A stretch of 64,000 nucleotides of DNA, taken from the NCBI RefSeq assembly GCF_900215315.1, contig NZ_OBEB01000002.1:434001-498000 (forward strand). The letters are read 5' to 3'. Position numbers and translations under genes: made by a program. Source of the DNA: Arsukibacterium tuosuense. Its GTDB lineage: Bacteria > Pseudomonadota > Gammaproteobacteria > Enterobacterales > Alteromonadaceae. A model generated the notes under the pieces. It did not search any database. It was not told where the DNA came from and was given only the letters and a program-made list of their open reading frames with translations. This document shows, piece by piece, positions 16,170 through 24,406 of the stretch (the first letter of the stretch is position 1; the number at the start of each line of letters is the position of its first letter).

Positions 16170-18488
16170 TTACATAAACGTCTTACGGAACTCAATACCA
16201 ACGAAACGCGGCGCCCCTGAAATAAAGCTTGGGTAACCAAAGGCACTACCGGTATTCCCGGCATCAACCAGATATTCTTTGTCGAACAAGTTACTTGCAA
16301 ACAAGGTTACCGACCAGTTTTGCCGGCTGTGTTCTATACCCAGCCGCACGCTGGTCAGTTGCACTGCACCCTGAGCTATATCAAAATCGGCCACCGGCGC
16401 GTTATCTTCTTCAAAAAAGATGTCACTGCGAAAGGTATACATCAGTGAACTGTTCAGGCGGTATTGGCTGGTTAAGTCCCGTGAATATAGCAGGCCGGTA
16501 CCGACGGAATATTCGGGTTGTAACCGGAAGCGATTACCTGCCAGTTCACCATTACTGCTATTTTCGTCAATTTTGGCATCTATCCAGGCCAGGTTGGTAA
16601 ACCACTCCAGGTCAGCTGTGACGGCCCATTTTAGTTCGGCCTCAACCCCCAGGTTTTTAGCATTACCGGCATTTTCTGTAAAAAAGTTTCCTGCATCATC
16701 CTGGCGTGACACCTGGAAGTTCTGGTAGTCCTGATAAAACACTGATGCGGCGTAGCGAAACACGTTGTCGCTACTATTTCCTTTAATACCCGCTTCATAG
16801 TTCCAGATAGTTTCTGCCGGTATTTCGGTTATTTGCGGTACAACGTTGCCTTCACTAATGCTCGAGCTAACATCCAGCACCTCGGAGCGACGACCTTTAG
16901 ATACCGTCGCGTAAAGGTTCATTTGCTCGTTCAACCGGTATAGGGCATTAAAGCGCGGCAACCAGGCATCGAAGCTGGCATCGGCACTGAAAATCTCACC
17001 GCCTGTTGAAACAACTGGCAGAAGTGGCACACCTGCCAGTATTGAAGCACCGAAATCGGAGGCATAACCACTGGTTTTATCTTCATCAACAAAACGCAGG
17101 CCTGCAGTAAGCTCAAGCTTTTCGGAAACGGCGTAGCTGAAATCAGCAAAAACGGAATAGGCCGTGTTTTCACCAAAGTTTTGAAATACGCCCTGATAAG
17201 GTAATATGGACGCGGCGCCACCGGTTAGGATAGGAGTTAAAATATTTACTGAACCGTCCGGATTGATGCAGGGTAAGCCAGAACCCAATAGCCCCATGCA
17301 GTTCAGAAAAACGGACTCTTCGGTACTAAATGGGACGCGCTGTGATCCTTCTTCATCGAAATAACTCACCCCAAAGAAGCTGTTTAGTTTATCGCCAGCG
17401 TAACTGAGACGAAGCTCCTGACTGAACTGCTCGCCGTTTGCATCTTCAGCGAACTCTAAGAACCAGGCCTGGGTTCCATCGGCATCAAACACTTCCAGTG
17501 AATCAAAGCGGCGATCAGCACTGATACTGGTCAACTGCCATTGGTCATTAAGCTGCCAGTTCAGGGTCAGGCTCAGGTCTTTTACGGTACGCTCTATTCC
17601 TAAATCAGCTTTACCAAATACCTGAGCAGCCAACGGGCTGCCTGTTGCTTCAGCAAAGCTGTAAGGGCTGGTGTCACCATTGGTAGGGGCAAAACGCCGA
17701 CTTTTAAAAGACGTACCGCTATCATCATTTTTCTCGTAATTGTACACGAGATCAATGGTCAGTTGCTCATTCGGCGTAAAACGCACCGATGGGCGAATAC
17801 CAAAGCGTTCAATACCGTTTAAGTCTGCTTCGTCTTCGGCAATATTTTCGATATAGCCATCACGCTCACGATACGTAAAAGCAACCCGCCCCTGAACTTT
17901 CGGATTACCACCGGTAACAAAGCCCTGCAGGTTTCTTGCTGAATAGTTACCCAAGCCTGCGCTGACGCCAGCTTCAAAAAGCTCTTGCGGCTTACGGGTA
18001 GTAACACTTAACGCCCCAACCGATGCGGCTGTGCCAAATAGGGTGGCTTGTGGACCTTTTACAACTTCTACCCGCTCAATATCAAAAAGTTCAAAGTACG
18101 AGCCACGGGAGCGTGAAATATCAGTACCATTATAATAAACCGATACTCTTGGTGCAGCCTGGGCTGAACCACTATCTGAGGTTATGCCCCTGATTACGAA
18201 ACCCGGATTATTCGGGCTTTGTTCCTGAATGACCAGGCCCGGCGTGATCTCAGATAATACATCCAGGTCCTGAATGCCAAGCTGTTCTAACATTTCACCA
18301 CTAAAAGCAGTAACGGTAACCGGCACATCCTGAATTGCTTGAACCCGTTTTTGCGTGGTGACCGTGATCCGTTCGATGTCTTTCTCTGACTCGTCAACCG
18401 CATGCACACTTACAGAGTAGCCTGCCATCGAAGCGAGAATCAGCGAGTTTAGTAACTTTTCTTTAAATTTGTTTTTGTTTGAATTCAT
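16170..18488 (-). CDS. TonB-dependent outer-membrane receptor, Pho-box controlled
   Basis: 772 residues: signal peptide (cleavage near VHA), a TonB box-like ERITVTTQKR soon after, a plug domain (VPVTVTAFSGEMLEQLGIQ, VVIRGI-type core, and the conserved VEVVKGPQATLFGTAAS), then a 22-strand barrel ending in the aromatic EFRKTFM with terminal-region pattern of outer-membrane proteins. The DIERVEVVKGPQATLFG motif is typical of the receptors for complex organic substrates in Alteromonadales. The substrate is unknown, but tandem Pho boxes upstream and the adjacent PhoD suggest an organophosphate-related ligand (inference). Confidence 0.9.
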   Translation of the reverse strand: MNSNKNKFKEKLLNSLILASMAGYSVSVHAVDESEKDIERITVTTQKRVQAIQDVPVTVTAFSGEMLEQLGIQDLDVLSEITPGLVIQEQSPNNPGFVIRGITSDSGSAQAAPRVSVYYNGTDISRSRGSYFELFDIERVEVVKGPQATLFGTAASVGALSVTTRKPQELFEAGVSAGLGNYSARNLQGFVTGGNPKVQGRVAFTYRERDGYIENIAEDEADLNGIERFGIRPSVRFTPNEQLTIDLVYNYEKNDDSGTSFKSRRFAPTNGDTSPYSFAEATGSPLAAQVFGKADLGIERTVKDLSLTLNWQLNDQWQLTSISADRRFDSLEVFDADGTQAWFLEFAEDANGEQFSQELRLSYAGDKLNSFFGVSYFDEEGSQRVPFSTEESVFLNCMGLLGSGLPCINPDGSVNILTPILTGGAASILPYQGVFQNFGENTAYSVFADFSYAVSEKLELTAGLRFVDEDKTSGYASDFGASILAGVPLLPVVSTGGEIFSADASFDAWLPRFNALYRLNEQMNLYATVSKGRRSEVLDVSSSISEGNVVPQITEIPAETIWNYEAGIKGNSSDNVFRYAASVFYQDYQNFQVSRQDDAGNFFTENAGNAKNLGVEAELKWAVTADLEWFTNLAWIDAKIDENSSNGELAGNRFRLQPEYSVGTGLLYSRDLTSQYRLNSSLMYTFRSDIFFEEDNAPVADFDIAQGAVQLTSVRLGIEHSRQNWSVTLFASNLFDKEYLVDAGNTGSAFGYPSFISGAPRFVGIEFRKTFM

Positions 18489-18539
18489 GATTACTTAAGT
18501 CCTTGGTAATTTAATCCGGCTCTAAGCTAAAGGATATAA

Positions 18540-18568
18540 ATGACAAGACAGCGACAAGGAAATGACAG
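18540..18568 (-). promoter_or_regulatory. Tandem Pho boxes (three PhoB half sites)
   Basis: Reading the minus strand, CTGTCAT, TTGTCGC and TTGTCAT follow one another with 4-base spacers, the 11-base period of PhoB binding (consensus CTGTCAT repeated). TTATAT (18539-18534) lies 11 bases after the second repeat, the normal distance from a Pho box to the -10. This places the TonB receptor in the PhoBR regulon. Confidence 0.75.
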
Positions 18569-18631
18569 ATTTGCAACAATGGTATGACCAGATTTTGCTA
18601 TGATTTGAAAAGGAAATTTTGAATTTTTTTT

Positions 18632-18662
18632 AAAAAGCGAGGGAGATGAATAATCTCCCTCG
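18632..18662 (-). terminator. Terminator-like hairpin on the minus strand with no obvious upstream gene
   Basis: CGAGGGAGAT and ATCTCCCTCG form a perfect 10-bp stem with a 5-base loop; on the minus strand it is followed by GC and five T residues. It lies upstream of the Pho-box promoter, so it is not an attenuator of that promoter. It may stop antisense transcription from the adenosine deaminase side or end an unrecognised small RNA. Confidence 0.5.
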
Positions 18663-18868
18663 TTAACCAAAATGGCAAACACCCGGGAAGGAATGTCAAG
18701 CAGCACAAATATCGCAGCAACATGTTTCAAAATTATGTATTTTCATCAACAAAACATGGTTATCAAATGAAATATTCTGCGATCTGCTATCAGATTGTCA
18801 GAATCATCTGTAAACCCGGAACGGTTTTTTGCGATACACTATTGCCAGAACATGAGAAAGGAGCCGTT

Positions 18869-20095
18869 ATGCCACGTTATTCTGCTGATTTTATCAAAGC
18901 CATGCCGAAATCTGATTTACATCTGCATTTAGATGGCAGTCTGCGGCTGGATAGCCTGATTGACATGGCAAAGCGCACTGATACCAAACTGCCTTCGCAA
19001 AGTGTTGACGGGTTAAAGCAGCTGGTATTTAAAGACAAATACCAGAACCTGGGCGAGTACCTGCACTGTTTCCAATATACCTGTGCCGTACTGCGCGACC
19101 CCGAAAATTTAGAGCAGGCCGCTTATGAACTGGCAATTGATAACCAGAACGAGGGGGTTAATTACATAGAAGTGCGCTTTGCACCGCAGCTGCTGATTGA
19201 TTTAAGCCGGGGTATCGATTTTGATCAGATAATGCATGCAGTAAATAATGGCTTGAAGCGGGCGCAGAATGAATATAACCGCAGCGAATCGGTACTGAGC
19301 GGTAATAAGCCGCCTTTTGGTTATGGCATTATTAATTGCGCGATGCGGATGTTTGGCGATAAGGGCTTTTCGCCTTATTACACCAATTTATTTCAGTTAA
19401 TGCGCGACTTTGCGCCAATGGATGTGATTAAACTGGCGGCAATGGAGCTGGTGCGGGCCAGCGTGCGGTTGCGTGATGAAAGTAGCATGCCGATAGTCGG
19501 CCTGGATTTAGCTGGCCAGGAGTCGGGTTATCCGGCCAGCAAATTTAAAGAAGTGTATGAATATGCTCATCAGCATTTTATGCTGAAAACTCTGCATGCC
19601 GGTGAAGCTTATGGTGCAGAAAGCGTATTTGAAGCCATTACTGAATGCTACGCCGACCGGATTGGTCATGGTTATTCGATGTTTATTCCTGACATGATCC
19701 ACAGCCCCGAGATTACCGATAAAGCCGCCTATATCCGCAACCTGGCCAGCTATATTGCTGATAAGCGAATTGCTATTGAAGTGTGCCTGACCAGCAACCT
19801 GCAAACCAACCCGCAGCTTACCGATATTCGACAGCATCAGTTTAAAGCAATGCTCGACAACCGGATGGCCACGGTTATCTGTACCGACAACCGCCTGGTG
19901 TCTAACACCACGGTGTGTAATGAGTATCAGTTGGCGCTGGATAATTTCGATATTCCGCTGAAGCGCTTAAAAGACATGGTGGCCTATGGGTTTAAAAAGA
20001 GTTTTTTCCCTGGCAGTTACGTAGAAAAACGCCAGTATGCCAAGAACTGCCTGGATTATTTTGATCGGGTTGCCAAGCAGTATGGTTTTATTTAA
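18869..20095 (+). CDS. Adenosine deaminase-family protein
   Basis: 408 residues from ATG 18869 with an ideal AAAGGAG ribosome site. Metal and catalytic motifs in order: SDLHLHLDGS (residues 15-24), TLHAGEAYGAESVFEAI (His and catalytic Glu), DRIGHG, and CTDNRLVSN. The enzyme class deaminates adenosine to inosine in purine salvage. The last motif reads TDN instead of the usual TDD, changing the second Asp, which in classic ADA contacts the purine N7; the Zn-binding Asp is kept. The protein is also about 70 residues longer than E. coli Add. Adenosine is the best guess, but a related aminopurine substrate is possible. Confidence 0.8.
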   Translation: MPRYSADFIKAMPKSDLHLHLDGSLRLDSLIDMAKRTDTKLPSQSVDGLKQLVFKDKYQNLGEYLHCFQYTCAVLRDPENLEQAAYELAIDNQNEGVNYIEVRFAPQLLIDLSRGIDFDQIMHAVNNGLKRAQNEYNRSESVLSGNKPPFGYGIINCAMRMFGDKGFSPYYTNLFQLMRDFAPMDVIKLAAMELVRASVRLRDESSMPIVGLDLAGQESGYPASKFKEVYEYAHQHFMLKTLHAGEAYGAESVFEAITECYADRIGHGYSMFIPDMIHSPEITDKAAYIRNLASYIADKRIAIEVCLTSNLQTNPQLTDIRQHQFKAMLDNRMATVICTDNRLVSNTTVCNEYQLALDNFDIPLKRLKDMVAYGFKKSFFPGSYVEKRQYAKNCLDYFDRVAKQYGFI

Positions 20096-20118
20096 TTAAA
20101 ACAATGGCTTATTTATTT

Positions 20119-20136
20119 TGTCGCAAAAAGCATACA
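20119..20136. promoter_or_regulatory. Degenerate GlrR-type site (TGTC-N10-TACA)
   Basis: TGTC and TACA are separated by exactly ten bases, one mismatch from the TGTC-N10-GACA element bound by GlrR/QseF in enterobacteria. Its centre is 65 bases upstream of the perfect site at 20184-20201, close to six helical turns. Weak alone, it is supported by its neighbour. Confidence 0.45.
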
Positions 20137-20183
20137 GCTTAAGATCTTGATTAATAACAACTAGTTTTTCCGGTTGCTAATAG

Positions 20184-20201
20184 TGTCTCTAATTGCAGAC
20201 A
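20184..20201. promoter_or_regulatory. GlrR (QseF) binding site: TGTC-N10-GACA
   Basis: A perfect TGTC-N10-GACA lies within a longer inverted repeat whose arms match over 12 bases (GCTAATAGTGTC with GACACTATTAGC, 20176-20209). No T run follows on either strand, so it does not look like a terminator of the preceding gene. Its centre is about 108 bases upstream of the predicted start site of a sigma-54-like promoter, a normal enhancer distance. The regulator gene glrR lies 2.4 kb downstream. Confidence 0.7.
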
Positions 20202-20273
20202 CTATTAGCAAAAAGCGTCGGCATTAATAATAAAAAATTCCATAACCATATGAAATTAAACAGTTATTAAAAG

Positions 20274-20290
20274 TTGGCACAACACTTGAT
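20274..20290 (+). promoter_or_regulatory. Sigma-54-like promoter of the 64-residue membrane protein gene
   Basis: TTGGCAC-N5-TTGAT matches the -24/-12 consensus YTGGCAC...TTGCW except that the -12 GC is GA. The GG-N10-GA spacing is correct. The predicted start site near 20301 leaves a short leader with an excellent CGGAGG ribosome site before ATG 20320. The mismatch at -12 lowers confidence. Confidence 0.55.
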
Positions 20291-20319
20291 ACACCTAAGG
20301 TAATTACCGGAGGTGTGTT

Positions 20320-20514
20320 ATGGATTTATTCTTAGTATTTATCACGATGTTCCTGGTTGCCAATATGATGTTAGTGGTAACAATGTTACGTCGGGTTGAT
20401 TTAAATAACCCCAGTGTTCAGGCCTGGGAGCAACAGCATGCTGCTGTTATCCACACCAACACCCATGCCGCGGCAGTAAGCTATAAACCAGCTTATGCCA
20501 GTAAGGCACAGTAA
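20320..20514 (+). CDS. Small single-pass membrane protein next to glrKR, probably GlrR-controlled
   Basis: 64 residues preceded by a very strong ribosome site (CGGAGGTGTGTT). Residues 2-22 are one hydrophobic helix (LFLVFITMFLVANMMLVVTML), followed by RR and a polar tail rich in Ala, His and Asn. No family is recognised. It is followed by an intrinsic terminator, so it is transcribed alone. The upstream GlrR sites and sigma-54-like promoter suggest it is an output, or a feedback partner, of the envelope-stress two-component system encoded immediately downstream (inference). Confidence 0.75.
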   Translation: MDLFLVFITMFLVANMMLVVTMLRRVDLNNPSVQAWEQQHAAVIHTNTHAAAVSYKPAYASKAQ

Positions 20515-20560
20515 GCCAAACCTATTCCCATGAGTTCAGCTCCTTGCTGAATGCTTGTTC

Positions 20561-20592
20561 AGGCCAGCCCTCCTTACTGGCCTGTTTTTTTT
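20561..20592 (+). terminator. Intrinsic terminator after the small membrane protein gene
   Basis: AGGCCAG (20561-20567) pairs with CTGGCCT (20577-20583) and is followed by G and eight T residues (20585-20592). It separates the small-protein transcript from glrK, which starts 49 bases later. Confidence 0.85.
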
Positions 20593-20640
20593 AGTTAAAC
20601 AGGTTATGCTAACGCTACCTTTCTCTGAGTTTAACTGCCT

Positions 20641-22053
20641 ATGCGCTTTCCTTTGCGAACTGCTTCGTTGCGACAACTGGTTATTCTGAGCTTTTTGCTG
20701 GCGATGATCCCGGTCGGCGTATTGATGTGGCAAAGCCATAAAGCGCTGTCGGGTTTAAGCCGGTTTGCCACCAGTGAGGCTGAGAGTGCTGTAATCAGTG
20801 TACGTCGTGCCGAGAATATGCAAAATCTGGTAGTGGATATTGAGCGGGCCGTGCGCCAGTATGCCGTAGTGAAAACGGAGGCACTGGCCAAAGTAGCGCA
20901 AAGCCACATCAGCAACCAGCAATCCAGCCTTAGCCAACTATGTAACGACTTACCCGAGCTGAATGACTGCCTGCAACAACACAACGATTTACAGCAGTTA
21001 GCGGCGCAATTCAGTCAGCTCAGTGGCGCGCCGCTGGAGCAGCTACTACAGCAAATAAGGCTGCGGCAGCAGCGGATCAGCCAGCAAATCTGGGATCTAC
21101 TGGAACAGCGCTTATTAAATCAGCAACAGTTGGTGCAGGATGCCCAGCAGCGTCAGGCCTGGCAAACCGTAGCGCTGGTGTTTCTGACCTTATTACTGGT
21201 GCTGTGGGCATCGGGCAGAGTGGCGGCGCCGGTGCAAAAACTGGATAAGATGATCAGGGCGATAGGCCAGCAGCAACAATTTCCGGAAGGGAAGCTGGAG
21301 GGCCCCCGTGAGCTGTCCGAGCTGGGTGAGCAATTGCGTTGGTTAAGTTCGCGCTTGCAGCAACTGGAAGCGCTGCGGCTGATTTTACTGCGCCATGCCT
21401 CGCATGAATTAAAAACGCCATTATCCAGTATTCGTGAGGGCTGCGCTTTACTAACCGAGCAATTATTGGGGCCGTTAAACCCGCAGCAACTGGAAGTGGT
21501 CATGCTGCTTAATGGCAGTGCTGACCGCTTAAGCCAGCTTACTGAGCAGCTGCTGGATTACAACCGGCTGTTACAACAAGCCAAACCTGAACTCAGTCAC
21601 CAGGTGCCACAGCAATTGCTGCAAGCCTGTTTTGCCGACCACACGCTGTCGCTGCAGCAACGCCAGCAGCAAATAAAACTGGATTGTCAGTTAAGTAGTT
21701 TTTATACCGATGAAACTCTGTTCCGGCGTATTCTGGACAACCTGATCAATAATGCTCAGGCTTATGGTGCAGAAAGCAGTCCGGTTTGGGTTAAGCTGTA
21801 CAAAAAAGATGAGATGTTGGTGCTGGATGTGGCGAACAATGGTGCACCTATTCCTACCGCACTGCGTGAAAAACTATTTGAACCCTTTCAGCGTGGTACC
21901 ACCCCAAGGTTTGACGCGGTGCAGGGGTCAGGTCTGGGACTATCTATAGTAGCTGACTGCGCCAGGTTATTGGGTGGTCATGCCGATATTGTTGATGTGG
22001 TATACGCTGACGTATGTATCAGAGTGCGTTTACCGCTGCTAGAGGAAAAGTAA
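20641..22053 (+). CDS. glrK: GlrK/QseE-type sensor histidine kinase
   Basis: 470 residues. Transmembrane helix at about 10-29, a Gln-rich helical periplasmic domain (about 30-172), a second helix (about 174-190), HAMP-like linker, then the dimerisation helix with the phosphorylated His255 in LRHASHELKTPLSS. The ATPase domain follows with LDNLINNA (N box), DVANNGAPIP (G1) and GSGLGLSIV (G2). Gene order kinase - small lipoprotein - NtrC-type regulator is that of glrK-qseG-glrR in E. coli, where the system responds to envelope signals and activates sigma-54 promoters. qseG starts 1 base after its stop. Confidence 0.85.
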   Translation: MRFPLRTASLRQLVILSFLLAMIPVGVLMWQSHKALSGLSRFATSEAESAVISVRRAENMQNLVVDIERAVRQYAVVKTEALAKVAQSHISNQQSSLSQLCNDLPELNDCLQQHNDLQQLAAQFSQLSGAPLEQLLQQIRLRQQRISQQIWDLLEQRLLNQQQLVQDAQQRQAWQTVALVFLTLLLVLWASGRVAAPVQKLDKMIRAIGQQQQFPEGKLEGPRELSELGEQLRWLSSRLQQLEALRLILLRHASHELKTPLSSIREGCALLTEQLLGPLNPQQLEVVMLLNGSADRLSQLTEQLLDYNRLLQQAKPELSHQVPQQLLQACFADHTLSLQQRQQQIKLDCQLSSFYTDETLFRRILDNLINNAQAYGAESSPVWVKLYKKDEMLVLDVANNGAPIPTALREKLFEPFQRGTTPRFDAVQGSGLGLSIVADCARLLGGHADIVDVVYADVCIRVRLPLLEEK

Positions 22054-22054
22054 C

Positions 22055-22651
22055 ATGAGAATTATGCTGATATTGCTGCTGGCTTCGCTGTCAGGCTGCC
22101 AGCTGTTAAACCAGCAAAGACCTGTGCCGGAGCCGGCAGCAGAGCCGGAATTAACAGAGCAACAAAACTTACCACAAGATAGCGCGCCCGGCATTGAAGT
22201 GGCGCTAAGCCTGAGCGATGATCCGGCCACTTTGCGAGCCTGGGTGAACTACCGCGCCAGTTTATTAAACAACCGGGCGCTGTGGCGTGAATCTTTGAGT
22301 GATCTGTCTGATCCCGATCCGGTGCAAATGCTGCAGCGGATTATTTTACAGTTACATCCGGATACCCCTTATTTAACCCGGCTGCGGGTGCAAATGCAGT
22401 TAGCTGAGCAGATTGCTGCACTACCGCCCGGCCTGGCGGCACTAATCAGCTGGGATTTAACCTTTAATCAGAAATTACTGGAGACTGAGTCAGCGGTCAG
22501 TGCCCTGACCCGGCTCAATGCCCAGCAGCATGACAATATCGAGCGACTGCAAAAGAAGAATAAAGATCTGCAAAAAAAAATTGATGCATTAACCCAGATA
22601 GAAGCTCAGCTGAATGAAAGTATAAACGAGGGTAACAATGGCCGACCCTAA
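22055..22651 (+). CDS. qseG: QseG-like lipoprotein of the glrK-glrR operon
   Basis: 198 residues with a lipobox (LSGC, Cys15), a Pro/Glu-rich linker, a helical middle region and a C-terminal coiled coil (about 155-192, rich in Lys-Asp-Leu and Gln). E. coli QseG/YfhG is an outer-membrane lipoprotein encoded between glrK and glrR that modulates the kinase. Sequence conservation is low in this family, so the assignment rests mainly on position, size and lipobox. Its 3' end overlaps the glrR start by 14 bases, implying coupled translation. Confidence 0.7.
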   Translation: MRIMLILLLASLSGCQLLNQQRPVPEPAAEPELTEQQNLPQDSAPGIEVALSLSDDPATLRAWVNYRASLLNNRALWRESLSDLSDPDPVQMLQRIILQLHPDTPYLTRLRVQMQLAEQIAALPPGLAALISWDLTFNQKLLETESAVSALTRLNAQQHDNIERLQKKNKDLQKKIDALTQIEAQLNESINEGNNGRP

Positions 22652-23987
22652 ACCGCGTTTACTGTTAGTTGATGATGACCCAAGCTTATTGCGGCTGTTA
22701 ACGTTGCGGCTGGAGGGAGAGGGCTATCAGGTAGTCAGTGCCGATTGCGCCGAAACCGCGCTGACGATTTTAAATAAACAAAGCTTTGATGTGGTGTTAA
22801 GTGATTTGCGGATGCCCGGACTGGACGGTATGAGCCTGTTCGATGAAATTGCTAAACGCTATCAGGGCCTGCCGGTGGTGCTGATGACGGCGCATGGCTC
22901 TATTCCGGAAGCGGTGGCCGCCACCCAGCGTGGGGTGTTTGGTTTTTTAACCAAGCCGCTTAATAACGCTGAACTACGTGATATTCTAAAACAGGCGGTG
23001 CATCAGTCGGTACCCGAGCAGGCTGACTGGCGCGAGGAAATTGTCAGCCGCAGCCCGTTAATGGCGGCGTTGCTGGAGCAGGCTTACCGGGTAGCCCAGC
23101 GTGATGTCAGTGTGTTAATTACCGGTGCCAGTGGTACCGGTAAGGAATTGCTGGCCAAAGCTATTCATAAAGCCAGCCCCCGGGCTAAACAACATTTTGT
23201 GGCGATAAACTGTGGCGCCCTGCCAGAGCATTTGCTGGAATCGGAGTTGTTTGGCCACAGCAAGGGGGCTTTTACCGGGGCGGTATCCGAACACGGTGGC
23301 TTATTTCGTGAAGCCGATGGTGGCACCCTGTTTTTAGATGAAATTGGCGATATGCCGGTAGCATTGCAGGTTAAATTGCTGCGGGCGCTGCAGGAGCGGC
23401 AGATCCGGCCGGTAGGCAGCAGCAAAAGCGTACCCATTAATGTCCGGGTCTTGTCGGCCACTCATCGCGATTTGCAACAGGCGATGACCGAGGGCAGCTT
23501 CCGGGAAGATTTATATTACCGCTTAAACGTGGTGAATCTGCAGTTGCCAAGCCTGGAGCAACGGCCAGAGGACATTCCGTTGCTGGCCCGTCATGTGCTG
23601 GCGTTAAGCGCAGAGCGGCATAACGTCAAGGTAACCCGCTTTGCTGATGATGCGCTGCAAACCCTGGCCACTGCCAAATGGCCGGGTAATGTGCGCCAGC
23701 TGGTCAATGTGATCGAGCAATGTGTCGCGTTAACCCACAGCCCGGTGATTGGCCAGAGTCTGGTAGAGCAGGCGCTATCACAAAACAGTAGTTACTGGCC
23801 CACCCTGACCGATGCCCGTGACCAGTTTGAGCGCCAGTATTTAGTGCGGGTACTGAAAATGACCGAAGGCAATGTTACCCGGGCGGCCGAACTGGCCGGG
23901 CGCAACCGCACCGATTTTTATAAACTGCTGAAAAAACATGAATTAAGCGCCGCCCAGGTTGCTGCTGAGGACGAAGCACTGGAGTAA
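22638..23987 (+). CDS. glrR: GlrR/QseF-type sigma-54-dependent response regulator
   Basis: 449 residues. Receiver domain with acidic pocket (Asp12-14) and phosphoacceptor Asp56 in VLSDLRMPG. An AAA+ domain follows with Walker A GASGTGKE (163-170), the sigma-54-contacting GAFTGA loop (210-215) and Walker B TLFLDE (230-235). A Fis-type helix-turn-helix ends the protein (about 415-440, VTRAAELAGRNRTDFYKLL). Intact GAFTGA means it should activate sigma-54 promoters. In enterobacteria it binds TGTC-N10-GACA; exactly such a site precedes the small gene upstream of glrK. Confidence 0.92.
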   Translation: MADPKPRLLLVDDDPSLLRLLTLRLEGEGYQVVSADCAETALTILNKQSFDVVLSDLRMPGLDGMSLFDEIAKRYQGLPVVLMTAHGSIPEAVAATQRGVFGFLTKPLNNAELRDILKQAVHQSVPEQADWREEIVSRSPLMAALLEQAYRVAQRDVSVLITGASGTGKELLAKAIHKASPRAKQHFVAINCGALPEHLLESELFGHSKGAFTGAVSEHGGLFREADGGTLFLDEIGDMPVALQVKLLRALQERQIRPVGSSKSVPINVRVLSATHRDLQQAMTEGSFREDLYYRLNVVNLQLPSLEQRPEDIPLLARHVLALSAERHNVKVTRFADDALQTLATAKWPGNVRQLVNVIEQCVALTHSPVIGQSLVEQALSQNSSYWPTLTDARDQFERQYLVRVLKMTEGNVTRAAELAGRNRTDFYKLLKKHELSAAQVAAEDEALE

Positions 23988-24033
23988 GACCGGCGGCTGT
24001 TTTACACTGGCGATTTTAATAAAGGAGACTGTA

Positions 24034-24384
24034 ATGAGCGCAATTACGCCACCTGACGGCCACCTGGCTGAAGATGCCGAAAACCCCGAGCTGATTAAAG
24101 CGAAAATTGTCAGTGAAACTGCCCGGATAAACTGGCCGCAGTTACAAAAATTTTATGCTGCAGGTTCGGTAATCACCGTTGGCTCCGGCCACGATCTGGT
24201 AGAAGTCGCGTATGCATTCAGTGCCGATGATAAAACTAAGGTGGCAGACTGGCTGGCTGCAGGTAGTGTGCAGCGCACCACAGAGCAGCAAGCGCAGCAA
24301 TGGTTTGATAATAATACTGAGTTGTGGGCTGTGGTAATTTCGCCCTGGGTATTGGTGCAGGATAAACCGGCGCAGCTTAATTAA
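24034..24384 (+). CDS. DUF2288 family protein
   Basis: 116 residues from ATG 24034 with AAAGGAG at the correct spacing. The sequence (ELIKAKIVSETARINWPQLQ, FYAAGSVITVGSGHDLVEVA, a W..WFD segment, then VVISPWVLVQD) matches the small cytoplasmic DUF2288 family, which has no known function. It follows glrR by 46 bases and precedes a thioesterase gene by 22 bases, so it may be co-transcribed with either. Confidence 0.8.
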   Translation: MSAITPPDGHLAEDAENPELIKAKIVSETARINWPQLQKFYAAGSVITVGSGHDLVEVAYAFSADDKTKVADWLAAGSVQRTTEQQAQQWFDNNTELWAVVISPWVLVQDKPAQLN

Positions 24385-24406
24385 CACGGCGTAACTGAGG
24401 CGATTT

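Larger units (their letters stand above)
18489..18868. other. 380-base divergent region: Pho boxes and a minus-strand hairpin
   Basis: No protein gene is supported here. The left part holds three Pho-box half sites and the likely promoter of the TonB receptor (18534-18568). Further right is a terminator-like hairpin read on the minus strand (18632-18662). The rightmost bases carry the adenosine deaminase upstream region with AAAGGAG ahead of its ATG. Confidence 0.6.

Noticed and set aside
18527-18730. 67-residue minus-strand ORF upstream of the TonB receptor
   Set aside because: It runs through the Pho boxes and the terminator hairpin, has no ribosome site and no family similarity.
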